A stretch of 64,000 nucleotides of DNA, taken from the NCBI GenBank assembly GCA_030432235.1, contig JAUIHT010000001.1:1364001-1428000 (forward strand). The letters run 5' to 3'. The translations under genes were made by a program, and so were the position numbers. The notes below the pieces were generated by a model. It was given only the letters and a program-made list of their open reading frames with translations, was not told the origin of the DNA and did not search any database. This document shows, piece after piece, positions 1 to 8,437 of the stretch. Numbering within the stretch: position 1 is the stretch's first letter; every line of letters begins with the position of its first letter. The stretch comes from Verrucomicrobiia bacterium. GTDB taxonomy: Bacteria; Verrucomicrobiota; Verrucomicrobiia; Opitutales; Cerasicoccaceae.

Positions 1-481
1 TGTAGCCACGCGGCAGGGCGACCATGCCGGTGCGTGCCATTTCGACAATGCCGAAGGGCTTGATAAGCTCGAAGAAGGCGCGGAGCTTGTTGGCGTTGCC
101 GGTCACCTCGATGACGATTGAGTCCGGCGAGACGTCCACGATCTTGGCGCGGAAGATGTCGGCGATTTCAATGATTTCGGAGCGGTTGCTGGCGTCGGCC
201 TTGAGCTTGAGCATGACTAACTCGCGAGCGACGAAGGACTTACTGCTGTCGAAATGGGTGACCTCGATGACGTTTACCAGCTTGTCGAGCTGCTTGATGG
301 CCTGGTCGAGCTGGGTTTCGTCCTCGGCTAATACCGTGATGGTGATACGCGAGTAAAGCGGATCGTGAGTCGGTCCGACGTTGAGCGTGTCTATGTTGAA
401 GCCACGTCCGCTGAACATGCCAGCGACGCGGGCGAGCACGCCGAATTTGTTTTCGACCAGGGCTGAGATGGTATGACGCAT
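1..481 (-). CDS. ilvN: Acetolactate synthase small (regulatory) subunit, 3' part cut by window edge
   Basis: Reading the minus strand from the ATG at 481 gives a protein starting RHTISALVENKFGVLARVAG after Met, the N-terminal ACT domain of the acetolactate synthase regulatory subunit, followed by the linker and the second domain (SIVIEVTGNANKLRAFFELI). The subunit binds the catalytic subunit IlvB and gives valine feedback inhibition in branched-chain amino acid synthesis (established for the family). About 160 codons are visible and the frame stays open at base 1. A tRNA gene lies upstream on the other strand, so the catalytic subunit is not directly upstream as it is in many genomes. Confidence 0.93.
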   Translation of the reverse strand, partial: MRHTISALVENKFGVLARVAGMFSGRGFNIDTLNVGPTHDPLYSRITITVLAEDETQLDQAIKQLDKLVNVIEVTHFDSSKSFVARELVMLKLKADASNRSEIIEIADIFRAKIVDVSPDSIVIEVTGNANKLRAFFELIKPFGIVEMARTGMVALPRGY

Positions 482-583
482 CGGGAAAAGCGGAAGAGAT
501 TGGCAGATTACCCCCTCAAGCAAAAGAAAAAAATCGCTTGCCCTGCATCGCCTCACCGCCATGCTCTGTCCCCTTTACCCCAT

Positions 584-660
584 GGGCGGTTAGCTCAGTT
601 GGTTAGAGCGTCTGTCTTACACACAGGATGCCACAGGTTCGAGTCCTGTACCGCCCACCA
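584..660 (+). tRNA. tRNA-Val (anticodon TAC)
   Basis: The 77 bases fold as a standard cloverleaf: acceptor GGGCGGT pairs with ACCGCCC, the D arm is GCTC/GAGC, the anticodon loop is CTTACAC with anticodon TAC, and the T arm is ACAGG-TTCGAGT-CCTGT. The 3' CCA is encoded and a run of T follows it. Confidence 0.96.
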
Positions 661-1505
661 TTTTTTTACCCCTCAGCGTCTCTGAGCGGGCCCGTTGTCA
701 AAGAACAGCCGTCCGGCGTTCCCCAGGGCCACATCCGTGTCCATTCATTCGTTCACCCATTTAAGACGGCGTTGAGGCGCCCCTGCCGTGCGCTCGCTCG
801 GGCCCGGCAGGCGGATGAACGCAACAGACCCGTTCGAAGCATCAGGTTTCGCGTTCCGGTGAAACGGCATTCCCGCTAAGGCGGCCGCATGCAACTTTTC
901 GTAATCATGCCCCAATAATACCATAGCCCACCAAGAGTTACGCTGGCTCTTTTGGCTACGTTGGGGAGGATTTTAACTTTTTTGCTATTTCTTTAGATAT
1001 ATAGCGAGGGGGAACTAAATTTAGCCCCATGCCGCTCGAAGGCGAAACTCGTGTCCATCTTTGCAGAATGGCTCTAGGATAATGGCGATCAGATCGGACT
1101 TGGAGCGAAATCTCTGGATATCCGAACCTCGCCCATCATCGTGTTTTCCTCATTGGGAAGCTAGATGGTGACCTTCTTGTCTTGGGGTCCGCCAGGCAAT
1201 AGTGAGGCCCTCTTCCTCCTTCTGCCTCAAATCCGAAGCAGCTCTTTTGAGGATAGGGAGCTCAGAACTTTGCAGCCTCGGCCTCGTGAGCGCATGTTGA
1301 GGCAATGATTTTTGACCACTCGTTTGGTATTACCGGCTACTAGAGTGGTTGCTTACACTCAGCCAACTGCTTTGTGCCTGTAGGGGCCTTCATGGAGCCC
1401 AGGAACAAGGCGGTTCCGTGGCGGGTTGCAAATACCGAAATAGCCTATTTTGGGCAATTTAGAGAACCTGAAACCCTTTATTTATGCGGAATACGCTAAA
1501 AATAA
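661..1505. other. 845-base stretch between two convergent tRNA-Val genes, no gene supported
   Basis: No reading frame here looks like a protein. The left part is GC-rich and holds a 7-bp stem-loop (CCTGCCG at 782-788 with CGGCAGG at 805-811) and a small hairpin CTCAG/CTGAG near 671-685. The right part (about 890-1500) is noticeably less GC-rich. On the minus strand it shows short frames broken by stops, which may be the decayed remains of a gene I cannot identify. tRNA 3' ends are common integration sites, so this could be a scar of a lost element. That is inference only. Confidence 0.4.
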
Positions 1506-1582
1506 TGGTGGGAGTAACAGGGCTCGAACCTGTGACCTCATCCATGTCAAGGATGCGCTCTAGCCAACTGAGCTATACCCCC
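1506..1582 (-). tRNA. tRNA-Val (anticodon GAC)
   Basis: On the minus strand the acceptor GGGGGTA pairs with TACTCCC, the anticodon stem CATCC/GGATG closes loop TTGACAT with anticodon GAC, and the T arm is ACAGG-TTCGAGC-CCTGT. CCA is encoded. Together with the tRNA at 584 it gives two different Val isoacceptors facing each other. Confidence 0.96.
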
Positions 1583-1638
1583 ATAAGGGAAAGGGTGAGA
1601 AAGTAGAGAGACATTTGTGGCGCGCGCAAGCGAAAAAA

Positions 1639-2400
1639 TCACTGCATCAACTTCATCCGTTTCATATGTTCCTGGGCGCTTTTGTATAGTTCGAGATCGT
1701 GTTTAACGAGGGGTTTGAGCAGTTCCCGCAGTTCTGGACTCTCAAAATTGGGCGTTTCGTTTATTGGGCTCTGATTCTCACACGGAACAGAGGGGATTTG
1801 GTCAAAGCCCAGTTGGGCACTTAACAGAGCCAGGCTTTCCTGGAGATTTTCGGTCGTCGCAACGAAATCGAAATTGGCCAAACGTTCGATGGCTAGTTGG
1901 CTTTGCTCTTCATTAATGGATTCGTAGCCGGCATCGGTTTCGACAAAAAAACGTGTTTGAAAATTATCGAATGAGTTCCTGGAAAAGGGGTCCAGGTTGT
2001 CCACAAAGCGTTGCCACTCATCAAGGCTCTCAAAATCCATGGCACGCAGTCGAGCTCCGACCGCCATAAATGCAAGATCCAGAAAGCGGTAGTACTCATG
2101 GTCGGGATCAGACAGTGTGCGGTGCCAGTTGAAGAAAGATGCCAGTTGACTATAGGGCTCGCGAATAAGGGTGAACGTGAAGAACCGGCTCAAATCGTGG
2201 TACTTGCTGGCATAGGCATAGCGGCTGTGGCCTGAGACGAAGCGATAACCGTCCAGAAAGCCCGGCTTCCGCCAGTCTTTCATGGTGTCAAAGCGAATGA
2301 GCATTTCTTTGGGCTTCAAGCCCAGGAGTTGGCCCATAAAAGAATTCACACTGGTCCCCGCGGTTTTGGGGATGTGCATGAAGTAAACCGGTTTGTCCAT
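1639..2400 (-). CDS. Sulfotransferase family protein
   Basis: 253 residues. Near the N-terminus, YFMHIPKTAGTSVNSF (about residues 6-21) is the 5'-phosphosulfate-binding loop of the sulfotransferase family that uses PAPS as donor. Further on, FTFTLIREPYSQLASFFNWH matches the 3'-phosphate-binding Arg/Ser region (RxPxxxxxS). No signal peptide is visible, so a cytoplasmic enzyme that sulfates a sugar or other acceptor is likely. The acceptor cannot be read from the sequence. Neighbours give no pathway: a tRNA lies downstream and a rhomboid protease gene upstream on the same strand. Confidence 0.8.
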   Translation of the reverse strand: MDKPVYFMHIPKTAGTSVNSFMGQLLGLKPKEMLIRFDTMKDWRKPGFLDGYRFVSGHSRYAYASKYHDLSRFFTFTLIREPYSQLASFFNWHRTLSDPDHEYYRFLDLAFMAVGARLRAMDFESLDEWQRFVDNLDPFSRNSFDNFQTRFFVETDAGYESINEEQSQLAIERLANFDFVATTENLQESLALLSAQLGFDQIPSVPCENQSPINETPNFESPELRELLKPLVKHDLELYKSAQEHMKRMKLMQ

Positions 2401-2452
2401 TCGGGGAAGGAGGCTTTGGCGACCGGGCTAATATCTCAAGCGGAAAGTTTCT

Positions 2453-3379
2453 CTACTGCTTTGCTGCTATCCAGGCGGCTGCGAGCAGGGCGAGAGTAAG
2501 CCCCGCACAGAGGCGCTGCCAGCGCACGGACAGCACGCGGCCCCGGAGCCATCCCGTGGCCAGCAGACCCAGCACCAGGCCACAGACGAAGCCGTAGATG
2601 TGGCCAAAGACATCGACTTTTTCCTGGCCCAGCCCGGTCAGCCCAAGCACGGTGACGCCGCCCGCCAGCGGGAGGAGGCTATGCTTCCAGGCTCCGCGTG
2701 TTTTCCGGGCGAATGCCTCCTGCATGGCGCCACCGACGAGGATGCCGAGCCCGCCGAAGAGCGCGGTTGAGGCGCCATAGGCCAGGTGCTGCTCGGGAAA
2801 ATACATCGAGGCGGTGACGAAGTTGCCGAGTGCGCCGCTGAGCAGCAGGAGCAGCCAGCACAGGCCGTAGCCATACTGGCGGGTCAGCAGCAGGGCAAAG
2901 CAGACGCCGGACAGGAGGTTTCCCGCCAAGTGGCCGATATCGGCGTGGAGTGTCAAGGCGGTGATGGTGCGCCACCATTGCCCTTGATTGAAGAGGGCGA
3001 GGGTATTCATCACTCCCTCGGAGGACAGTCCGCGCCAATGCTGTTGGCCGTAGTAAAAAGCGCACAGGAGAATGACATATACACCGATGGCCCAGGGGTT
3101 AGCCGGGGCCTCGTGTTCCCGGTGAAAAACTTTGGGAGGCCAGCGGCGGCGCTCGGCGCGATACTTTTCCAATTGCTCGGCGACGGCCTCGGCCTGGCTG
3201 CTTTCGACGCACAGGTAGAAGCGCCCGGCGTGGGGGTGCAGCCAGTAGGAGAGCTTCATCGAGAGCACCACCAGGGCATGCTCCTCCGCAGTGCGGCGGC
3301 GGCGAAATGCGGCCACGGCTACCTGCCCCTCTGGCAGGTCCAGGAGGGTTTCCGCTTGCGCTGGCGATGTTGAATTCAT
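2453..3379 (-). CDS. Rhomboid family intramembrane serine protease
   Basis: 308 residues from the ATG at 3379; an in-frame ATG at 3391 is also possible. A soluble N-terminal part of about 100 residues precedes a six-helix membrane domain. GASTALFG carries the catalytic Ser at about residue 204 and FGHIYGFVCG the catalytic His at about 260, the Ser-His dyad of rhomboids. HADIGHLAGNLLSG is the family's membrane-embedded HxxxN-type motif. It should cleave membrane-anchored proteins within the inner membrane. Its start lies only 6-18 bases from the start of the divergent dCMP deaminase gene, leaving no room for a promoter between them. Confidence 0.88.
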   Translation of the reverse strand: MNSTSPAQAETLLDLPEGQVAVAAFRRRRTAEEHALVVLSMKLSYWLHPHAGRFYLCVESSQAEAVAEQLEKYRAERRRWPPKVFHREHEAPANPWAIGVYVILLCAFYYGQQHWRGLSSEGVMNTLALFNQGQWWRTITALTLHADIGHLAGNLLSGVCFALLLTRQYGYGLCWLLLLLSGALGNFVTASMYFPEQHLAYGASTALFGGLGILVGGAMQEAFARKTRGAWKHSLLPLAGGVTVLGLTGLGQEKVDVFGHIYGFVCGLVLGLLATGWLRGRVLSVRWQRLCAGLTLALLAAAWIAAKQ

Positions 3380-3397
3380 TGATTGCGGCATAAAGGT

Positions 3398-3916
3398 ATG
3401 GAGGAATCCGTCAAGGCAGAGAGCATTTCGGGGGTATTGGCCCCGGACCGTCTCAACGGCATTGCCGCGTTGGTTGGGGGCTGGGAGGGCCGCCCGAGTT
3501 GGGATGAATATTTCATGGCCACGGCCATCCTGATCGCGTCCCGGTCGGCCTGTGAGCGGCTGAACGTCGGCTGTGTGCTGGTTTCCGGCGGGGAGCATCG
3601 TAACCGCATAGTGGCGGCGGGGTACAATGGTTTTCTGCCCGGCTCACCGCATACCTCGCGGGTGCGCGACGGCCACGAGCAGGCCACGGTCCACGCCGAG
3701 CAGAACGCGGTTGCCGATGCGGCCCGGCGGGGGATTTCCATCGAGGGCGCCACGGCCTACATCACGCATTTTCCGTGTGTCAACTGTGCCAAGATACTCA
3801 TCGCCGCAGGGGTCAAGACGGTCAAGTACCACCGTGATTACCGCAACGATCCCATCTCAGCCGAGCTCTTTGGCGAGGCGGGGGTCGACATCGTGCAGTT
3901 GGGGGCTGGTGGTTGA
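3398..3916 (+). CDS. Deoxycytidylate (dCMP) deaminase family protein
   Basis: 172 residues from ATG 3398. RPSWDEYFMATAILIASRS is the usual N-terminal signature of the family; HAE at residues 99-101 and PCVNC (Cys127, Cys130) form the zinc site and supply the catalytic Glu. The enzyme converts dCMP to dUMP for thymidylate synthesis. The roughly 33 residues before the signature are longer than usual, so the start could be further downstream, but no better start with a ribosome-binding site is evident. It runs divergently from the rhomboid gene; the YqgE gene follows after 32 bases in the same direction. Confidence 0.88.
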   Translation: MEESVKAESISGVLAPDRLNGIAALVGGWEGRPSWDEYFMATAILIASRSACERLNVGCVLVSGGEHRNRIVAAGYNGFLPGSPHTSRVRDGHEQATVHAEQNAVADAARRGISIEGATAYITHFPCVNCAKILIAAGVKTVKYHRDYRNDPISAELFGEAGVDIVQLGAGG

Positions 3917-3948
3917 CAGGCAGGCCCCTATGGACGTAGCTTAACCCC

Positions 3949-4512
3949 ATGGAAGGCGAGAGATTGCAGGAAGACAATCTGTCCGGATCGTTGCTCATTG
4001 CGCATCCGTCGTTGCGTGATCCGAATTTCCGTCATTCCGTAGTCTTGGTCTCCGCGCATTCGCCCGACGACGGTACGCTGGGCGTTGTCATCAATCGTCC
4101 GCTGGGAAAAACCCTCGGAGAGCAATCACTGGATTTTTCCTTCGGGCCGTTGGCCGATGTGCCCATCTACCAAGGTGGACCGGTGCAAAGCGACCAAATG
4201 CTGCTGGCAGCATGGCACTGGGCGCCTGAGCAGGGGATTTTTCGCATGTACTTCGGCATTTCCGAAGAAAAGGCGGAGGAGTTGGTTACGTCCAACCCCG
4301 GTATCCAGGTGCGCGCTTTCCTGGGGTATTCGGGTTGGAGCAAGGGCCAGCTTGAGTCCGAGCGGGATAGCAATGCCTGGCTGATTACACCCATCAGTGA
4401 CACCTCCATCCAGGATATGGAGGGCGAAGCGCTCTGGCGGGAGTTTGTCGGGCGCATCCAGCCCGAGCTGCTTTTCCTTGGTGAGATGCCTGAGGACCCC
4501 AGCCTGAATTGA
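3949..4512 (+). CDS. YqgE/AlgH (UPF0301) family protein
   Basis: 187 residues. LSGSLLIAHPSLRDPNFRHS followed by VVINRPLGKTL is the hallmark start of the YqgE/AlgH family, and IYQGGPVQSDQM is its central conserved loop. The molecular role of the family is not established; a link to alginate regulation was proposed in Pseudomonas. No signal peptide is visible. It probably shares a transcript with the deaminase upstream (32-base gap). Confidence 0.9.
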   Translation: MEGERLQEDNLSGSLLIAHPSLRDPNFRHSVVLVSAHSPDDGTLGVVINRPLGKTLGEQSLDFSFGPLADVPIYQGGPVQSDQMLLAAWHWAPEQGIFRMYFGISEEKAEELVTSNPGIQVRAFLGYSGWSKGQLESERDSNAWLITPISDTSIQDMEGEALWREFVGRIQPELLFLGEMPEDPSLN

Positions 4513-4600
4513 GCGGATTGGTAACCAGTTCGGCTAGTGGGGGTTTTGATTGAAAAGCCCGCCATTTGGTTATAGATATAAGGGCTCGTATATTTCACGT

Positions 4601-7600
4601 ATGAATTTTAGGAAGCATTCTTGGCTCCCATGGCTCGGTTTGGTCATGTCCTTTTTGACCGTGTGGATGCTCTGGGGACTGGTACGGGTAGATACTCCGG
4701 CTCTGGAGCGTGTTCCTGTGGCCGAGGCAACACATGAGTTGGTAGCATCGGGTCCGGACACCCCCGTCGCGCAAGAGCCTGCGATTGAATTGGCCCCACT
4801 GGCGTATCAAGCCGCCGAGGGTGTCGTTCTGGACAGTCGCGAGGAAGTAATGCCGGACAACCACGTTGTGCGCACCTCCCTGCGGGATTACGGACGCCCG
4901 GATTTGCCGGTCTTGCGTGTGGAAAAAGGCCATGTCCGGCCCGATGGCGAATTCGAGTCCGACGCCTGGCTTGAAATGGCCGCCCACCGTATCCTGGTCA
5001 CGACCGGTCCCGGTATGGACCCGGATATCCTGCAAAGAGCCTTTCCCGGTACTACGATACGGCCCATCGACGCGACTCACTACGCCCTCGCGAGCATGGA
5101 ATTCGACCTCGACACCGTGCCGGAGCTTCTGGAGGCGGCCTTGGAGAGCGGCTTGGTGATGTTTGCCGAGCCCGACTACGTGTTGCGTCCCTCGCTGACA
5201 CCCAACGACCCGTCTTTCTCGCAGTTGTGGGCACTGAATAACACTGGGCAGACGGGTGGCTCGGCAGGGGCCGATATCAGCGCGGTTGACGCTTGGAGTA
5301 TCCGTAACGATGCCGGGGACCGCATCATCGCCATCATCGACAGCGGCGTGCGGCTGACCCATGCGGATCTCGCCTCCAACCTCTGGAGAAACCTTGGTGA
5401 AGTTGCGGACGGCGTGGACAACGACAACAACGGCGTGATCGATGACATTCACGGGTACAATACGGTACTGGGCAACGGTAGCGTGAACGACGACGAGGGG
5501 CACGGCACCCACGTGGCGGGCATCGCCGCAGCGGTTGGCAACAATGGGCAGGGCATCTCCGGCGTGGCCTGGCGTGCGCAAATCATGCCGGTGAAGTTTA
5601 TTGTCGAAGGACTGGGCTCCACCTACGACGCCATCCTCGCTATCGATTATGCCGCCGATGAGGGCGCCGATGTCATCAACGCCAGTTGGGGTGGGCCGGG
5701 CAACTCATTCAGCTTGGCCCAGGCAATTTTACGAGCCGGGGTACCGTTCGTTGCGGCGGCGGGTAATGATGCGGCCAACAACGATTTGGAGCCTTCTTAT
5801 CCGGCGAACTACGATCTGGATAATGTCGTATCGGTGGGGAGTTCGGACCATCGAGACAGCCGTTCTTCGTTTTCCAATTACGGCCAGCAGAATGTCGACC
5901 TGTTCGCTCCCGGTAGTAACATCTACTCCACTTGGTACACCAGTAACACTGCTTACACCCCGCTCAGTGGCACTTCGATGGCCACACCGCAGGTGACCGG
6001 TGCGCTTGCGCTGATCGCCTCGCACTATCCCGGGGATTCTTCCGCCGACTGGATTAGCCGCTTGCTGACTTCGGTTGACCGGCCTGCCGCTCTGGCCGGT
6101 TTTTCCAAGACGGGTGGCCGCCTGAACTTACAGGCTGCACTGGGGCAGTCATCGTCCGTGATTCCTCCTTTCATCGAAGTGGGCTTGAGCGATCGCCAGG
6201 TAGCGTCTGGCAGTGATGTGACTTTCAGTGTTACGGCCTCCGGCACCGCACCGTTGAATTATGCCTGGTACCGGGGCGGCGCACTGATCGCTGGCGAGAC
6301 GTCCTCCAGCCTGACCCTCAATGATGTTACCACCGCCGATGAAGGTCTTTACCAGGTGACCGTCTCCAATGAGGCCGGGGTTGCCAGTAGCTCGGCGAAC
6401 CTGAGCGTATTCGACCAGGACGTTTCCTTGGGAGTAGCCTTTGATGATGAGAGCCACTCCTGGTTTACCAGTGGAGATGCTCCCTGGTTGGTCCAGACCC
6501 ATGATGTGCGCGTGGGCGAAAGTGCGCTGGTGAGTGGCAGCATTGACGATCTGGAAAGCTCCTCCTTGCAGACGACGGTCACAGGCCCCGGCTTGGCCTG
6601 CTTCCGTTGGCGCGTGTCCTCCGAATGGTATTACGACTACCTGGATCTATATATTGACGGCATAAGGCATGGCGGCATTTCCGGCATCACCGACTGGCAA
6701 GAGGTATGCGTCGAGATTCCTGAGGGAGAGCATACCTTGACCTGGACGTATTCCAAGGACATCTATTTTACCTACGGTAATGATGCCGGCTATTTGGACG
6801 GCTTTTCGTTCAGCGGTTTGGTGGATAGCGCTCCGCGTATTACTTCCGCTCCGCAAAGTCAGGTGATGTCTCCGGGGTCCACGGTCAGATTTGAAGTGCA
6901 GGCTGAAAGCGACGAGGGCGCTATTTACTATCAGTGGTTTCGGGACGGTAGCCAGCTCGGCAACAGCTCGCGTGTGTCCGGCGTGGAAAGCTCGCGCCTG
7001 ACCATTGCCAATGTCCAGAGTTTTGACGCAGGCCTTTACTACGTGGAGGTGGGGAACGATGCAGGCACGGTGAGCAGCTCACGGGCTCAGTTGACGGTCA
7101 GCGGGGATTTACCTCCAACGATCATCACCCAGCCGGAGGGAGTGACTCTCGGCATCGACGAGGACCTCGTCCTGACCCCGATAGTCAGCGGCTCCGAGCC
7201 TATCACCTACCGATGGCTCCGCGACGGGGAATTCCTGGCCGGAAATCGGTCGCGCGTGTTGACGTTGAATGGCGTTACTCAGGACGATTCCGGTGAATAC
7301 CAATTGGAAGCCTCCAACGACGCGGGAACGATTTTGAGTGACCCGGCCCAGGTCCTGATCATCGAGGCGACGATTGTGCCGGTATTCCACAAGCATCCCG
7401 TGGATGCGTATGCCGGAGTGGGAGAGGAGGCACGATTTCAGGTGCAGGTGGGGGGCACCGAGCCCATTAGTCTGCAGTGGTACAAGGACGACGAGCCCAT
7501 CGCGGACGCCACCGGTGATGAGTTCGTGATCGAGCCGGTAAACGCTGCCGATAGCGGCCAGTACTGGGTGGAAGCGACCAACGAATTCGGCACCGTGACC

Positions 7601-8362
7601 AGTCGCTCGGCCACACTGGTGGTTCTGGGCAGCGCAAACGGCAGAGGCTTTGCCCTTGGGGTCGGGGACACCGGTCTGTTGATCGAGCCGGTCAGCGATC
7701 TGCCCTGGGTCATTGACAGTACGGTCGAGGGCAGCGAGCAGGTTGCCTTACGCAGCGCGGTGATCGACCATGGAGGCACCTCCTCGCTGACCGTTTATGT
7801 GACTGGGCCCGGTACGGTGTTTTTCCGCTGGAAGGTGTCCTCACAGCAAAACCGCGACCTGCTCCAGTTCCGGGTCGATGGGGAAACTCAATTCAACATA
7901 TCCGGGGACATCGACTGGGAAACCCGCTCCCATGAGCTAGGCGAGGGCACACACCGGCTCGACTGGGTTTACACCAAGAACGCCTCCGGTAGCCAGGGCG
8001 ATGATGCCGGCTATCTCGATTCGATTTATCTTTCCAACGGGCTCAGCGCACTGAGCGCCCTCACGTATTTCCCTGATGCCCAGGAGACCGGCAACGGATG
8101 GTTCTATGCTCCCGGGCTGGGATTTATCTGGGGTGATGGCTTCCGCTGGGTCTACCACGAGTTCCAGGGTTGGTGGTACCTGAACGAAGGCGGCGGTGAC
8201 GGCTTCTGGGTCTACGACCTTGGCTTTGGCTGGATATACATCGAGCCTGGCTTGTATCCGTTCCTGTTCTCCGCACAGGAGAGCGTGTGGGTTTACTACC
8301 TCGAAGGCACGCAGAATCCCAGGCAGTTCCTTGATGGCAGCCGACTGATAGAAGTCCCTTGA
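4601..8362 (+). CDS. Large secreted subtilisin-like (S8) protease with Ig-like and jelly-roll repeats and an aromatic C-terminal module
   Basis: 1,253 residues from ATG 4601, chosen because a hydrophobic export segment (about 10-27) follows. A propeptide region precedes the S8 domain, with Asp247 (IIDSGV), His301 (GHGTHVAG), Asn389 (AAGND) and Ser459 (SGTSMATPQ), so the triad and oxyanion residue are intact. Then come four Ig-like domains (about 520-605, 745-835, 837-925, 926-1010) and two copies of a module with VTGPG...F.W.VSS and DAGYLD (about 610-740 and 1018-1145). The last 95 residues are packed with W, Y, F and G and probably serve surface attachment. Likely exported; substrates unknown. 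Confidence 0.93.
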   Translation: MNFRKHSWLPWLGLVMSFLTVWMLWGLVRVDTPALERVPVAEATHELVASGPDTPVAQEPAIELAPLAYQAAEGVVLDSREEVMPDNHVVRTSLRDYGRPDLPVLRVEKGHVRPDGEFESDAWLEMAAHRILVTTGPGMDPDILQRAFPGTTIRPIDATHYALASMEFDLDTVPELLEAALESGLVMFAEPDYVLRPSLTPNDPSFSQLWALNNTGQTGGSAGADISAVDAWSIRNDAGDRIIAIIDSGVRLTHADLASNLWRNLGEVADGVDNDNNGVIDDIHGYNTVLGNGSVNDDEGHGTHVAGIAAAVGNNGQGISGVAWRAQIMPVKFIVEGLGSTYDAILAIDYAADEGADVINASWGGPGNSFSLAQAILRAGVPFVAAAGNDAANNDLEPSYPANYDLDNVVSVGSSDHRDSRSSFSNYGQQNVDLFAPGSNIYSTWYTSNTAYTPLSGTSMATPQVTGALALIASHYPGDSSADWISRLLTSVDRPAALAGFSKTGGRLNLQAALGQSSSVIPPFIEVGLSDRQVASGSDVTFSVTASGTAPLNYAWYRGGALIAGETSSSLTLNDVTTADEGLYQVTVSNEAGVASSSANLSVFDQDVSLGVAFDDESHSWFTSGDAPWLVQTHDVRVGESALVSGSIDDLESSSLQTTVTGPGLACFRWRVSSEWYYDYLDLYIDGIRHGGISGITDWQEVCVEIPEGEHTLTWTYSKDIYFTYGNDAGYLDGFSFSGLVDSAPRITSAPQSQVMSPGSTVRFEVQAESDEGAIYYQWFRDGSQLGNSSRVSGVESSRLTIANVQSFDAGLYYVEVGNDAGTVSSSRAQLTVSGDLPPTIITQPEGVTLGIDEDLVLTPIVSGSEPITYRWLRDGEFLAGNRSRVLTLNGVTQDDSGEYQLEASNDAGTILSDPAQVLIIEATIVPVFHKHPVDAYAGVGEEARFQVQVGGTEPISLQWYKDDEPIADATGDEFVIEPVNAADSGQYWVEATNEFGTVTSRSATLVVLGSANGRGFALGVGDTGLLIEPVSDLPWVIDSTVEGSEQVALRSAVIDHGGTSSLTVYVTGPGTVFFRWKVSSQQNRDLLQFRVDGETQFNISGDIDWETRSHELGEGTHRLDWVYTKNASGSQGDDAGYLDSIYLSNGLSALSALTYFPDAQETGNGWFYAPGLGFIWGDGFRWVYHEFQGWWYLNEGGGDGFWVYDLGFGWIYIEPGLYPFLFSAQESVWVYYLEGTQNPRQFLDGSRLIEVP

Positions 8363-8437
8363 GTAGCTCTCTCCGGCGACGAAGCGGGAATACTTGCCAA
8401 AGCTGCCAATAAGCTTCCACAATGCTGATTTTAGAGG

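Noticed and set aside
473-879. Two short frames spanning the first tRNA-Val gene
   Set aside because: They read through the tRNA cloverleaf and have no protein-like content.
1020-1500. Possible decayed protein gene on the minus strand between the tRNA-Val genes
   Set aside because: Frames are short and broken, and I could not match any joined reading to a known family.
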